In this document: positions 19,126 to 28,770 of the stretch, piece after piece
Numbering within the stretch: position 1 is the stretch's first letter
Layout of the letters: each line of letters starts with the position of its first letter
Origin: Spirosoma utsteinense
Lineage (GTDB): Bacteria; Bacteroidota; Bacteroidia; Cytophagales; Spirosomataceae
NCBI RefSeq assembly: GCF_014282275.1
Contig: NZ_VFIA01000019.1
Span: 1-64,000, forward strand
DNA length: 64,000 nt
Direction of reading: 5' to 3'
Translations under genes and position numbers: made by a program
Notes under the pieces: model-generated
Told to the model about the DNA's origin: nothing
Database searches by the model: none
What the model saw: the letters and a program-made list of their open reading frames with translations, nothing else

Positions 19126-20745
19126 TCACCTGTTTCTTACTGTAATGATCATTCGCTGATACGTAGTGAGTGATGGTGTTCCGGTATCAACGGCTTCAAG
19201 AACAAGGTGAATCGTTTGCCCCGCCGTTGCATCTTTAGGAATAAGCACTTCGGTTTGCAATGAATCAGGATGTAGGATGGCTACTTTGTTAGGATAGCTT
19301 CCCACCTGAAATTGCCACCACTTGATTGACACGGCATTGCCGTCCGGATCGGATACGGCTCCATTTACCCGTATTTTTTCTCCCGCCGAGGCCAATACAG
19401 TTAAAGGACCTTCAATTTTTACAATTGGTTCATGGTTTGCATTCGCATAGGCAGGAGTGACCGACCAGTTAAGTCGAGCCGCAAAATCACGCTGGGCTTG
19501 CGGAAAGAAATCAGGGTAGGCCAATTCGGTTGCACTTTTGTTTGTCTGGTTATTTGACGTACTCAGCGAGGTTGCCATTGCGCTAGCACTAGTATCCTGT
19601 ACAGCCGAGAATAAAGAACTAGTCGTCATGTCCCGGTTGACAGGCTCGCGACCGCCCCAGCCCCCGTAGGTGCCTGCTTCATACGCGCGCAAGCCATTTC
19701 CCAGCATATTCATAAACGTATGGTCGTCACCTTCTCCCAGCCAGGAGCCTTTGGGTTGTACAGGCATCCATACGATATAGCCCATTTTTTTGAGTTCATC
19801 ATTGGTGTAGCCAGTCAGGCCAAAATAATCCAGTTTATCGCCTTTTACCATCTGTTTGCCATCCCCCCAAACACGGTATAAGGCACCTAAAGGTCCACGA
19901 TCCCGTACATTCTCTTTCATCCAGGATGCGGTCAGATACATAGCATTTTCCGGCTTGGCTCCCAACTGCGCCCCGTAGGCATAATTAGGTCCACCCCTGA
20001 ACTGCCGGTACTCCATATCTGGCCAGTTCGGTTTGATATAGGTGGCGTAGGTATCATCCTGATCGCCGGAGGGCAGTAGCACTACTTTTCGCGATAGTTT
20101 CTTTTTAAGAGATTCCCATTCCGTTGTGTATTCAAATTGCTCTTGTATTGACTTGAGCGCCCGGGCAATCGTGCTCTGTCCGCCCCAGGCTGTAATAAAG
20201 AGTGGTCCGGGCTTATCATCGAGCATCAGCGCTTTGATCAAATCTGAACCCGGTGTGTTTTTAGAGATATCACCATCAAATTCAATGTTGCCATACCGGA
20301 TTTTTGACTGTAGTTCAGCCGGGGAAGGATACCTGGAATTATGCACCCTCAGGTTCGGGTATACTTTCGCATACGCATCAACGGCATCATGAATGAAGCG
20401 TTCGTCTTTAGCCCACCGCCAGGATTCACAGGGACACAGGTTCAAGCCAAACCGGTTGTATTCCCTGCCAGGGACAAACCACTTTGTTCCCTTGCCATCG
20501 CCTGTCCAATGAAATTGACTACTGGCGTAGATAAGTCCTTCCACGTTCAGATCGCTACTGTAGAGTAGAAAACGAATCAGTGAGTTGTTGTCATCGAGTT
20601 CAGGATCAGCCGTCACCACAATGCGTGGCCGAAGCCGTTGACCAGGCGTTTGCGCCCCGGCACGATTTACGAAGAGACACAGGAGGAGTAGTCCGAATCC
20701 ATACAGGCGGACATTTTGCAGAAAACCACGGTGGTGTGAACGCAT
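19126..20745 (-). CDS. Secreted DUF1593 protein (nucleoside-hydrolase-like, Sde182-type)
   Basis: 539 residues with a signal peptide (about 1-31, ending GAQ). The N-terminal domain has VVTADPELDDNNSLIRFLLY, which echoes the metal-binding Asp cluster of nucleoside hydrolases, and later PGPLFITAWGGQSTIARAL. This is the DUF1593 layout; the C-terminal 100 residues form an Ig-like domain (ASAGEKIRVNGAVSDPDGN) like that of the cellulose-binding protein Sde182. A role on plant polysaccharide is therefore likely but not certain. A Ser/Thr/Asn-rich segment (about residues 378-405) lies between the domains. Confidence 0.82.
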   Translation of the reverse strand: MRSHHRGFLQNVRLYGFGLLLLCLFVNRAGAQTPGQRLRPRIVVTADPELDDNNSLIRFLLYSSDLNVEGLIYASSQFHWTGDGKGTKWFVPGREYNRFGLNLCPCESWRWAKDERFIHDAVDAYAKVYPNLRVHNSRYPSPAELQSKIRYGNIEFDGDISKNTPGSDLIKALMLDDKPGPLFITAWGGQSTIARALKSIQEQFEYTTEWESLKKKLSRKVVLLPSGDQDDTYATYIKPNWPDMEYRQFRGGPNYAYGAQLGAKPENAMYLTASWMKENVRDRGPLGALYRVWGDGKQMVKGDKLDYFGLTGYTNDELKKMGYIVWMPVQPKGSWLGEGDDHTFMNMLGNGLRAYEAGTYGGWGGREPVNRDMTTSSLFSAVQDTSASAMATSLSTSNNQTNKSATELAYPDFFPQAQRDFAARLNWSVTPAYANANHEPIVKIEGPLTVLASAGEKIRVNGAVSDPDGNAVSIKWWQFQVGSYPNKVAILHPDSLQTEVLIPKDATAGQTIHLVLEAVDTGTPSLTTYQRMIITVRNR

Positions 20746-20767
20746 TAATTTTAGGGTTTGTGTACCG

Positions 20768-20781
20768 GACCAAGCTTGGTC
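20768..20781. promoter_or_regulatory. 14-bp palindrome upstream of the DUF1593 gene
   Basis: GACCAAGCTTGGTC is a perfect palindrome lying 22 bp before the DUF1593 start. The position suits an operator, but no binding protein is known. Confidence 0.3.
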
Positions 20782-20987
20782 TTGACTTGTACCAGTATAG
20801 GGGAGATTTTTTAGGCGGCTATTAACGAAGTGTAAAAATAAGATTCCTGTTGAATGATGCCTACCCGGCCTAGGCAGGATATGCTATCCAGGAGTAAAAA
20901 AGCCTGTAAATTAATCTGCACTAAGCCTGTGCGACTACTACGACTTATGAATACTATTGATTTAATTTTACGCCTTATTTTTACCCT

Positions 20988-21527
20988 ATGAATCAACAAC
21001 GCCTTATTTTATCCAGCCCGCTGCTGGAGATTGTGGTAAGCCGATTGGCGCAGGAGCTGATTGAAAAGCATCAGAATTTTGCTGATACCGTATTGCTGGG
21101 CATGCAGCCGCGCGGCATCTACTTCGCTGACCGTATTGGGCGGGAACTTAACCGGACGCTGGGTCATGATGTACCCCTGGGTTACCTGGACGCCACCTTT
21201 TACCGTGACGACTTTCGCAGACGCGATTCGCCCCTGCGCCCAAACACGACCCACGTTCCATTCGTGATCGAAAATAAGCGCGTTATCCTGATCGATGATG
21301 TATTGGCTACGGGCCGGATGGTCAGGGCTGCCCTTGACGCCATGACCGCTTTTGGCCGACCGCGCAAGGTGGAGCTGATGGTCCTCATCGATCGGCGTTA
21401 CAACCGCGATCTACCCATCAAACCGGATTATACCGGTAAGCGCGTCAACACGATCGAGTCCCAGCGGGTACTGGTCGAGTGGACTGAGCAGGGGGCCGAA
21501 GCCGACCGGATCTGGCTTGTTGGCTAG
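20988..21527 (+). CDS. pyrR: PyrR-type phosphoribosyltransferase / pyrimidine regulator
   Basis: 179 residues. The PRPP-binding loop VILIDDVLATGRMVRAAL (about 97-114) is the PyrR/uracil phosphoribosyltransferase signature. LLGMQPRGIYFADRIGREL and the C-terminal VNTIESQRVLVEW also fit PyrR. PyrR binds pyr mRNA in some Firmicutes and has UPRTase activity; in Bacteroidota the regulatory role is less clear. No pyr biosynthesis gene is adjacent. It stands alone, with a TTG and TATTTTTA close before the start. Confidence 0.92.
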   Translation: MNQQRLILSSPLLEIVVSRLAQELIEKHQNFADTVLLGMQPRGIYFADRIGRELNRTLGHDVPLGYLDATFYRDDFRRRDSPLRPNTTHVPFVIENKRVILIDDVLATGRMVRAALDAMTAFGRPRKVELMVLIDRRYNRDLPIKPDYTGKRVNTIESQRVLVEWTEQGAEADRIWLVG

Positions 21528-21645
21528 CCAGCGATTACGCTCGCTAAAAAAATAGTGCAGTTTCAATAGGGGATAGTGACATTCGACTGGTCATACGTAA
21601 AAATATGGTTTGCTTCTGCCTACCTTGGCGAACCGTATCTTATTT

Positions 21646-24222
21646 ATGAAGACATTACTACGTCCTTTCCTCTCTTTAATTTTAACCGGTAGTCTCTTTG
21701 CGCTTAGTAATAAGACCCATGCACAGGCTCTCTACACCATAACGGGTCTGGTAACCGATGCCCATACGGGCGAGCCGGTTCCCTTTGCGAGTGTAGCGCT
21801 GGTAGGCCGCCGGGTGGGTACACTTTCCGATGAGAATGGCCGATATGCATTGACCATAAAGAACCTGACCGATTCGCTGGCAGTCAGTTCCCTTGGCTAC
21901 CTAACCCTGCGCCACGCTATCGACAAGGAGCGGATGACGCAGGCCATCGATTTTAAGCTTAGTCCCGGTGGTAATGCCTTGCAGGAAGTGATCGTGCGGG
22001 CAGGCGAGAACCCAGCGTTTAGGGTACTCCGTCAGGTTCGTAAAAATCGCCTGCTCAACGACCGCAGCAGACTCTCGGCCTACGAGTGTGACAGCTACGT
22101 CAAAACAGAAATTGCCCTTAGTCACGTTTCGGAAAAAATGCGCCGGAATCCGCTGATCCGACGCATCAATGAAGCCATGAGCCAGCAGGATTCCCTGCTC
22201 GATGATGAAGGCCACCGTCTGCTGCCCATGCTGGCGTCCGAATCGGTATCCCGGTATTATTCCCGCAGCAATCCACAACGCCTTCGCGAAGAAATCCGCA
22301 AAACCCGTATCAAGGGGGTAGCCGTGGACGATGCGGGCCTGAGCTCACAGCTGCTGGGTGGTACGGGCCTCGTCAATCAAAACTTCTATAATAACTACAT
22401 CCCGATTCTGGGTAAAGATTTTGCTTCGCCTACCGGCGACAACTGGAAGAACTGGTATGAATTCTTTCTGGCCGATACAACGCAGATTGGCGACCGGATC
22501 TGCTACGAAATCCAGTTCGACCCCAAACGACCGGAAGACCTTGCGTTTGTGGGTAAAGTCTGGATCGATACCCTGTCGTTCGCCCTTTGCCAGATCGAAG
22601 CGCATATTGGTAGCGGGGCCAACCTGAATTATGTCCGTCGACTAACCATTGAGCAGGAACTCGAACCCACCCTTGACTCGGCCTCCGGCTCCAGTACCAC
22701 AACGGGCTGGCTGCCGGTGAGTTTGCGGCTTATGGCCGATCTGGTTGGCGTAGGTAAGCAGTCGCTTGGGATGCGGGCACAGGTTACCCTGCATAACAGC
22801 AACATCCTCGTGAACCGCCCTCGTCCGGTGGGCTTCTACGATCAGCCTATCGAACTGAGCGATACCGTGGCTACTACCAATGACCGGTACTGGAACATGG
22901 TTCAGCGGGAGCTGGCCGGCACCGATTCGCTTAACCACAACGACCGAAAAGCCCGCCAGCTGATCGATTCATTACGGCAGATTCCGGTCGTTCGGACTGC
23001 CGAAGCCATTGATGAAGTGGCCGTAACGGGATTCTACAAACTGGGCGGTGTCGAACTGGGGCCGTATCCGTATCTGTTCGCCTATAACTCGGTAGAGGGG
23101 TTACGGACGCGGCTGGGCTTTCGAACCAATGACCGGTTTAGTCGTTCGTGGATTCTACGTGGTTATGTTGCCTACGGAACGCTGGACCATCGCTTCAAAT
23201 ATGGGGCTGAAATCGACTACCTGCTGTCGCGCCGGCACTGGACCCTGTTGGGTGGTCGTATGTCGAGCGATCTGGAGCGGCTGGGCCTGACGCCCGAACT
23301 CATCGGCGGCAACCGCATGTTCTACGCCCTCAGTCGGTTTGGTCGATACCGGGGTGCCTATCAGCGTGTTCAGCGGGAAGTGTTTTTCATGACAGAGCCT
23401 GTTAAAGGTATACTGATTACGACCACCTTGGGTAGTCGTAGTTTCCAGCCTCTTTTCCCCTTTCAATACCGCGTTGAGCCTGATTTGGGGGATCAGTCGC
23501 CCCTGCGCTCCACTATAATGGATATGTACTGGTCTATCGAAGCCCGGCTGGCCCGTAAGGAGAAGTATGTGATGGACGGAAATGACCGGATTACGCTCGG
23601 CACCAAACGTGCGCCCGTCCTTACCATCCGCTACACGCGGGGAGCCCGGACACTGGGCAGCGACTACAGCTACAGCCGGATTACCCTGCGGGCGCAACAG
23701 ATGCTTCGGCTGGGGCCACTTGGGCAGATGACCTACCTGCTGGCTGCCGGGTATACCCCGTCTACACTGCCTGCCCCGTTGCTCTTTCCGCATGTTGGCA
23801 ATCCAACGCCCCTGCTTACGATAAACACCTTTAACCGGATGCAGTTCTATGAGTTTGTCAGCGATCGGTTTGTCGCCATTCATATCCAGCATAAGTTTGA
23901 AGGGCTGCTTTTCAACCGCCTTCCGGGTATACGGAAACTGAACTGGCGGCTGGTCGCCAATGCCGACGCGCTCTGGGGTAGTGAAACCCGCGCTAACCGG
24001 GCTGTCGAAACATTTAAGCCGATGCCCGATGGCCTCAAACCCATACACATCGGTTCGCTCAACGGGCGGATTCCTTACGTTGAACTGGGCTATGGTATCG
24101 ACAATATTTTCAAGATCTTTCGCATCCAGGGCATTCACCGGCTAACCTATCTGGGGGCTGGCAGCAATGGATTACCCATCGATAAATTTGTGGTCAAAGG
24201 GTCGGCATCGTTTAGTTTCTAG
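21646..24222 (+). CDS. DUF5686 outer-membrane protein with carboxypeptidase-like N-terminal domain
   Basis: 858 residues from the ATG at 21646, which opens a clear signal peptide (about 1-27). A CarboxypepD_reg-like beta-sandwich follows (ITGLVTDAHTGEPVPFASV, then GTLSDENGRYALTI). The rest is the DUF5686 region, ending in beta-strand patterns expected of an outer-membrane barrel and a terminal aromatic (FSF). The same domain pair is frequent in Bacteroidota and is thought to sit in the outer membrane; its cargo or substrate is unknown. Confidence 0.85.
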   Translation: MKTLLRPFLSLILTGSLFALSNKTHAQALYTITGLVTDAHTGEPVPFASVALVGRRVGTLSDENGRYALTIKNLTDSLAVSSLGYLTLRHAIDKERMTQAIDFKLSPGGNALQEVIVRAGENPAFRVLRQVRKNRLLNDRSRLSAYECDSYVKTEIALSHVSEKMRRNPLIRRINEAMSQQDSLLDDEGHRLLPMLASESVSRYYSRSNPQRLREEIRKTRIKGVAVDDAGLSSQLLGGTGLVNQNFYNNYIPILGKDFASPTGDNWKNWYEFFLADTTQIGDRICYEIQFDPKRPEDLAFVGKVWIDTLSFALCQIEAHIGSGANLNYVRRLTIEQELEPTLDSASGSSTTTGWLPVSLRLMADLVGVGKQSLGMRAQVTLHNSNILVNRPRPVGFYDQPIELSDTVATTNDRYWNMVQRELAGTDSLNHNDRKARQLIDSLRQIPVVRTAEAIDEVAVTGFYKLGGVELGPYPYLFAYNSVEGLRTRLGFRTNDRFSRSWILRGYVAYGTLDHRFKYGAEIDYLLSRRHWTLLGGRMSSDLERLGLTPELIGGNRMFYALSRFGRYRGAYQRVQREVFFMTEPVKGILITTTLGSRSFQPLFPFQYRVEPDLGDQSPLRSTIMDMYWSIEARLARKEKYVMDGNDRITLGTKRAPVLTIRYTRGARTLGSDYSYSRITLRAQQMLRLGPLGQMTYLLAAGYTPSTLPAPLLFPHVGNPTPLLTINTFNRMQFYEFVSDRFVAIHIQHKFEGLLFNRLPGIRKLNWRLVANADALWGSETRANRAVETFKPMPDGLKPIHIGSLNGRIPYVELGYGIDNIFKIFRIQGIHRLTYLGAGSNGLPIDKFVVKGSASFSF

Positions 24223-24287
24223 CACCGCTGTCAATCATTTCGGGATGGGTTGAGTTATCAATAAAACCTTGATTGATTCATCCGCTT

Positions 24288-25136
24288 ATGTCCCTTGTTG
24301 CTCCCGTTACCGTCCAAAAAATCAACGGCGAAACGTTTTCCGAAGCGCCTGACCTGCTGGCTGTTGAAGAGCCGCTTGAAATTAGACTGGGCTTTGGCCC
24401 TATCCATGACCGGCAGCAGCGGCCTGTATCGGTGACGATGCGGACGCCGGGAAACGACGACGAACTGGCTATGGGCTTTTTATTTACCGAAGGCATCATT
24501 CATCAGCCTTCGGATGTAGTTTCCTGCCGCCATTGTGTGCAGGATGCCCACAAAGAAGGGAACGTGATTCGGGTAGAGCTGCATCCCGATGTCGTCGTCG
24601 ACTGGTCGAGATTATCCCGAAACACCTTCACGTCATCGAGTTGCGGGTTGTGTGGGAAAGCCACGATCGAGTCGGTCATGGCTATTTCGCCGGGACCGCT
24701 TTCGTCCGATCTGGCCGTTGAACCAGTTATGCTGCATGGCTTATCGAGCCGGGTTCGGGAAGTTCAGCGGGCGTTTGCCTATACCGGAGGCATCCACGCT
24801 GCCGCGCTTTTCGACGCCGATGGTACGTTGCAACTGGTGCGCGAAGACATCGGTCGACATAATGCGCTCGACAAACTTATTGGGGCTGCATTCTGGCAAA
24901 ACTGGTTGCCACTCAGCCAGTCAGGCATATTTCTGAGCGGCCGCATCGGTGTTGAACTGGTGCAGAAAAGCTGGCTGGCGGGTGTGCCATTGCTGGCTGC
25001 TGTGGGTGCTCCGTCGAGTCTGGCCGTGCAGATGGCACAGGAAGCGGGTATGACGCTGGCGGGTTTCGTCCGCGACGGGCGCTTCAACCTGTACAGTGGG
25101 GCACAGCGCGTATGTCCTGTAGCACAGACTACATAG
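24288..25136 (+). CDS. fdhD: FdhD, sulfurtransferase for formate dehydrogenase
   Basis: 282 residues. FdhD passes sulfur from a cysteine desulfurase to the molybdenum cofactor of formate dehydrogenase. The key SSCGLCGK motif with its CxxC pair lies near residue 125. Other family signatures are TPGNDDELAMGFLFTEGII near 55 and REDIGRHNALDKLIG near 185. The ATG at 24288 is preferred over a TTG at 24273. No formate dehydrogenase gene is in the window. It converges with the lipid kinase gene and overlaps it by 8 bp. Confidence 0.95.
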   Translation: MSLVAPVTVQKINGETFSEAPDLLAVEEPLEIRLGFGPIHDRQQRPVSVTMRTPGNDDELAMGFLFTEGIIHQPSDVVSCRHCVQDAHKEGNVIRVELHPDVVVDWSRLSRNTFTSSSCGLCGKATIESVMAISPGPLSSDLAVEPVMLHGLSSRVREVQRAFAYTGGIHAAALFDADGTLQLVREDIGRHNALDKLIGAAFWQNWLPLSQSGIFLSGRIGVELVQKSWLAGVPLLAAVGAPSSLAVQMAQEAGMTLAGFVRDGRFNLYSGAQRVCPVAQTT

Positions 25137-26007
25137 ACACATCCGGCGGGACAAGCATAGTAACGGCACCGGGCCTGATGCGGGCGTCGAGTCGGGTGAT
25201 GCGTCCCCGGTATTCGCCGTCGATCTGAAAATAGGCCCGCCGGTGCGTTTCAATCGTGACCGATGTGGCCGGGATGATTTCGATGTATTTGGGGTCGAAG
25301 GGTCTGTAGCGCCAGAATAACTTTATAATTCCCCATAGATGCATACGGCGGAAAATGACCACCTCGAACCGTCCATCCGACAGGTCGCCATCAGGATTGA
25401 TGACAGCACCGGTACCGTACATACGGGCATTGGCCAGCACAATCATAAACGCAATGCGCTGGATACATTCTTCGCCTGTATCGATCTCGACCCGCAACTG
25501 CCGCCGTTTGCGGAGCGTCTTCAGAACACTCCGGAAATAACCAAACATGCCGCGCCAGTTATTTTTTTCGTAATAGCGTACCACCTGCGCGTTCAGACCG
25601 ATATCGCTCAGGTGCAAACATATATCATTGTCATTGATAGCAATCAGGTCTACCGCTTTCAACTTGCCGTTGACAACAACGTCCAGGCTCTCCTGAATAG
25701 CGGCCGGAATGCCCAGTTCACGGGCCATGCCGTTGGCCGATCCGGCCGGCAAAATACCAAGCGGTATGCCGGTATCGACAAGCTGTTCGGCAACGATCTT
25801 GAGTGTGCCATCGCCCCCCACGGCTACAACACGGTCGGGCTTAAGCTCGTCAATAGCCTGGCTTACTATCTGGGCGTCGGTTTTGCCATCCAGATAGCGT
25901 AGTTCCGCTACATGCGTTGAGTTGGCGAAGTAATTCTTGATACCCATTGTCCAGTCGGTTTTACCTTTCCCGCCTGAAACAGGATTGATCGCAAATAAAA
26001 ATGTCAA
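25129..26007 (-). CDS. Diacylglycerol/sphingosine kinase-like lipid kinase (YegS/DagK type)
   Basis: 292 residues. The DAGK catalytic-domain hallmarks are clear: FAINPVSGGKGK at the N-terminus, VVAVGGDGTLKIVAEQL with the GGDGT nucleotide loop near 81-85, and GILPAGSANGMARELGIP. The C-terminal half has the usual beta-sandwich with DGRFEVVIFRR. Such enzymes phosphorylate diacylglycerol or related lipids at the inner membrane. The divergent neighbour carries the DUF2183 phosphatidate phosphatase domain, which would run the reverse reaction. Confidence 0.92.
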   Translation of the reverse strand: MTFLFAINPVSGGKGKTDWTMGIKNYFANSTHVAELRYLDGKTDAQIVSQAIDELKPDRVVAVGGDGTLKIVAEQLVDTGIPLGILPAGSANGMARELGIPAAIQESLDVVVNGKLKAVDLIAINDNDICLHLSDIGLNAQVVRYYEKNNWRGMFGYFRSVLKTLRKRRQLRVEIDTGEECIQRIAFMIVLANARMYGTGAVINPDGDLSDGRFEVVIFRRMHLWGIIKLFWRYRPFDPKYIEIIPATSVTIETHRRAYFQIDGEYRGRITRLDARIRPGAVTMLVPPDVSM

Positions 26008-26100
26008 CTTATGAGCTGTTTATGTGTTGTAAATGGCGACTGCTGACAGAACGGTAGGATACCTGAACGACCAGCATTGTATTATAACGAAAATCAGGGC

Positions 26101-27129
26101 ATGAAGGGTAAGCTTAAACATTATTTGTTAACATGGTTACGGCTGACCAATCGACCAACGGTAAAGGTATACCGTGGTTTTGGTAATACTACCGAACTCA
26201 CGATCCATGGGAGTGTGTTTCGCCGAAGTGCCCTGTCACGAAAAAAATACCGCCAGAATAAATGGCTTAATCTCCTGGCGGTCGTTCGGCTGTTTATGGT
26301 GCGTCCCTATCCGCAGGCCACGGTTCGGGTGCAGTATGGCACCCAAACGGCCGACACCCTATCGGATGACGATGGATACTTCCGGTTTAGTCTGCCGCTG
26401 GATCAGCCGCTGCTGCCCGGCTGGCATCCGGTTAGTGCGCAACTGGTTTCAGAAACGATCACGAAAAAAACGGTGCTGGCCGAAGGGACGGGGGAGGTGC
26501 TGGTGCCTCACCCGACACAGCTTGCCTGTATCTCCGATATTGATGATACCTTCCTGATTTCGCATTCGTCTACCATCCTCAAGCGAATGAAAGTACTGCT
26601 GACGCGCAATGCCCACAGCCGTAAACCCTTTGAGGGCGTGGTGGCCCATTACCAGTTGCTGGCTGAAGCGAACAGCGGGTCTGACAAGACCAATGCATTT
26701 TTCTATGTGTCGAGCAGCGAGTGGAACCTCTATGACTATATTCTGGACTTCTCGAAAAAGAATGGCCTTCCCGATGGGGTGTATTTATTAAGTCAGCTCA
26801 AGCAGTTGAAAGGGTTGCTGAAAACCGGGCAAAACAAACACAAAACAAAGTTTACCCGTATCGTTCGACTACTGGAAACGTTTCCGGCTCAGCAGTTTAT
26901 CCTCCTTGGCGACGATACGCAGGAAGACCCGGTTATCTACGCGTCGGTTGTTGAGCACTTCCCCGGCCAGATCCGGTGTGTTTACATCCGCCAGGTAAAC
27001 GAAAAAAACAGGCTTGAAACGCAGGCCACGCTGAGCCGTATCCAGGCTGCGGGGGTGCCGTGCTGCTATTTCGCCCACAGTGCGGAAGCCCGTCAGCACT
27101 CGGTAGACAGCGGCTTTGTCGAGAGCTGA
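26101..27129 (+). CDS. DUF2183 (App1-like) phosphatidate phosphatase domain protein
   Basis: 342 residues from the ATG at 26101. The catalytic HAD-like motif DIDDT occupies residues 146-150 (DxDxT with Asp146, Asp148, Thr150). KFTRIVRLLETFPAQQFILL is followed by GDDTQEDPVIY, the acidic motif of the App1 catalytic domain. Yeast App1 removes phosphate from phosphatidate to give diacylglycerol. The N-terminal 140 residues contain an Ig-like segment (TADTLSDDDGYFRFSL). It is divergent from the diacylglycerol-kinase-like gene with about 90 bp between starts, so both could share control. Confidence 0.9.
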   Translation: MKGKLKHYLLTWLRLTNRPTVKVYRGFGNTTELTIHGSVFRRSALSRKKYRQNKWLNLLAVVRLFMVRPYPQATVRVQYGTQTADTLSDDDGYFRFSLPLDQPLLPGWHPVSAQLVSETITKKTVLAEGTGEVLVPHPTQLACISDIDDTFLISHSSTILKRMKVLLTRNAHSRKPFEGVVAHYQLLAEANSGSDKTNAFFYVSSSEWNLYDYILDFSKKNGLPDGVYLLSQLKQLKGLLKTGQNKHKTKFTRIVRLLETFPAQQFILLGDDTQEDPVIYASVVEHFPGQIRCVYIRQVNEKNRLETQATLSRIQAAGVPCCYFAHSAEARQHSVDSGFVES

Positions 27130-27153
27130 AGAGATGGGACCGGCCGTTGCGGT

Positions 27154-27735
27154 TTATTTCTTAACCGCCAGGATAAGGCCTGTGGACCAGTTCATCTTGG
27201 TCACCGCAAATTCGTCACTGGCTTCGAACCACTCGACCAGCCGGTCGGCCTTTTCACTATGACCGTCCGGCCAGTTCGGCTGAGGCAGCATGTCGTCGAT
27301 CAAATAGATACCACCCACCTTCAGTAAGGCCAGCGCTTCGGTCAGGTGATTGTATTTGCCGGGCCAGGCGTCGGCAAAGATCAAGTCGACACTGGCGGTT
27401 GGCAAACTATCAATGATCGTTTCCCCGTTGGCCAGATGAATCGTCAGGCGCGGATCGGCACCAAGGTATTGGCGGGCAACGGCCAGTGGTTTTTCGTCAT
27501 TGTCTACGGTGATCAGCGTTGAGTCGGCATGCATTCCATCGAGGAGCCAGCAGGTGGCCATACCCGTGCCGGTGCCTAATTCCAGAAACGTACCGTTGGG
27601 TTTGGTACCTGCCAGCATACGCAGCAACGAACCCGTCAGCTTATCGGAAGGCATTCCAAACTGTTGACGTACCGTTTCCTGCCATAGGACATCGTAACTG
27701 GCTGGCTCGTTGAGGTTGATCTGATCGTTTATCAT
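27154..27735 (-). CDS. O-methyltransferase-like class I SAM methyltransferase
   Basis: 193 residues. The SAM-binding motif LELGTGTGMATCWLL lies near residue 50, the acidic residue after motif II in ITVDNDEK near 80, and LIFADAWPGKY near 121 resembles the catechol O-methyltransferase family (DADKxxY pattern). GGIYLIDDMLPQPNW fits the same family. The substrate is unknown. It lies 15 bp after the second methyltransferase gene on the same strand, so the two are likely co-transcribed. A weak 6-bp hairpin (27149-27168) spans its stop. Confidence 0.85.
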   Translation of the reverse strand: MINDQINLNEPASYDVLWQETVRQQFGMPSDKLTGSLLRMLAGTKPNGTFLELGTGTGMATCWLLDGMHADSTLITVDNDEKPLAVARQYLGADPRLTIHLANGETIIDSLPTASVDLIFADAWPGKYNHLTEALALLKVGGIYLIDDMLPQPNWPDGHSEKADRLVEWFEASDEFAVTKMNWSTGLILAVKK

Positions 27736-27750
27736 CTGTAGCAATCCGAC

Positions 27751-28518
27751 TTACTTGGTGGCTATGTAAAAGAAATCCAGGCTACCGGCTGGGTCATTGC
27801 TGACGAGGTAATCGGTATAATTGATTTCGGCGGCAATACCATCGGCCTGCAGGAGCCGGTTCCGGTTCAGTCGGTTCATCAGATCGTATGGGACCTGTAG
27901 TAGTCGGCGTGGCAGGCGATATTGCAGATTGAAAATATCGAAGCGGGTCAGCTTCTTAACGGATTCTTTATTCTGCTCGTAGTAAGTCATTACCTTACCG
28001 TTCCCGTGAATGCCCCGCGTGTTGACCGATGGGAAGTACTTTCCCATCAGCGCTTTGAGCCCATCGGCATAATATTCCCGAACGTGCCAGGGGTTGCGGG
28101 TCAGCGAGAATGATTTATTGACCGTAGTCAGCAGTAATTTGCCACCGGGTTTCAGCACCCGATGGGCTTCCCTGATAAACAGGTCGTCGTTCTGGATGTG
28201 TTCGATTACCTGAAACGTAACGATGTAATCGAACGTATTATCGGCCAGGGTGCTCAGGGGTGGTATGTTAGCTGCCAGGAAGGTAGCATTTCGGTATTCG
28301 GCGCTAAGTGCGTTGATGAGGTCTTCGTTCTTGTCGATACCGGTGTAGTGCGTGGCGGCTTTAGTGAGCAGTTCAAGCCCCCGGCCCCAGCCGCATCCGA
28401 TTTCGAGCACGTTGCCGCTTACCAACTGAGCTGCTTCCATATAGGGGAACAACAGACGCTGGTGAACAGGGTTGTCCGACGCGATCTCGGCAGACGTTAT
28501 TTCGGTGGTTTTATACAT
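27751..28518 (-). CDS. Class I SAM-dependent methyltransferase
   Basis: 255 residues from the ATG at 28518. SAM motif I is VLEIGCGWGRGLELL near residue 40, motif II follows in YTGIDKNED, and motif IV/post-IV are FDYIVTFQVIEHI and EAHRVLKPGGKLLLTT. This is a UbiE/Methyltransf_11-like fold; the C-terminal 90 residues lack an obvious family signature. The in-frame extension upstream of 28518 is rejected because it has no conserved sequence. First gene of a two-gene methyltransferase operon. Confidence 0.85.
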   Translation of the reverse strand: MYKTTEITSAEIASDNPVHQRLLFPYMEAAQLVSGNVLEIGCGWGRGLELLTKAATHYTGIDKNEDLINALSAEYRNATFLAANIPPLSTLADNTFDYIVTFQVIEHIQNDDLFIREAHRVLKPGGKLLLTTVNKSFSLTRNPWHVREYYADGLKALMGKYFPSVNTRGIHGNGKVMTYYEQNKESVKKLTRFDIFNLQYRLPRRLLQVPYDLMNRLNRNRLLQADGIAAEINYTDYLVSNDPAGSLDFFYIATK

Positions 28519-28770
28519 AGTCGGGAAGGATAATCGCTCACGTAGGCATGGAATACATAGAAAGTCATCCAATGCCCTGCCTATCCAGCATCTTATAGTT
28601 GCATTTCGGTTTGTAAAATTAGTCTTTTGCAGACCTAAAGAAAAATTGAGCCGCCTGCATAACCCGAACACGGCTGTTTTTTCGTTATTGATTAAACAGC
28701 GTTAACGTTTCCGTCGGCGGGTTTTCCTATCCGACCGTTTGTTCCTAAAACACGCAAGATCACCGTTTTT

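Noticed and set aside
21530-21545. Small hairpin after pyrR
   Set aside because: Only a 5-bp stem, followed by A rather than T; too weak to call a terminator.
23155-24138. Minus-strand frame of 327 codons
   Set aside because: Antisense to the DUF5686 gene and without a recognisable domain.
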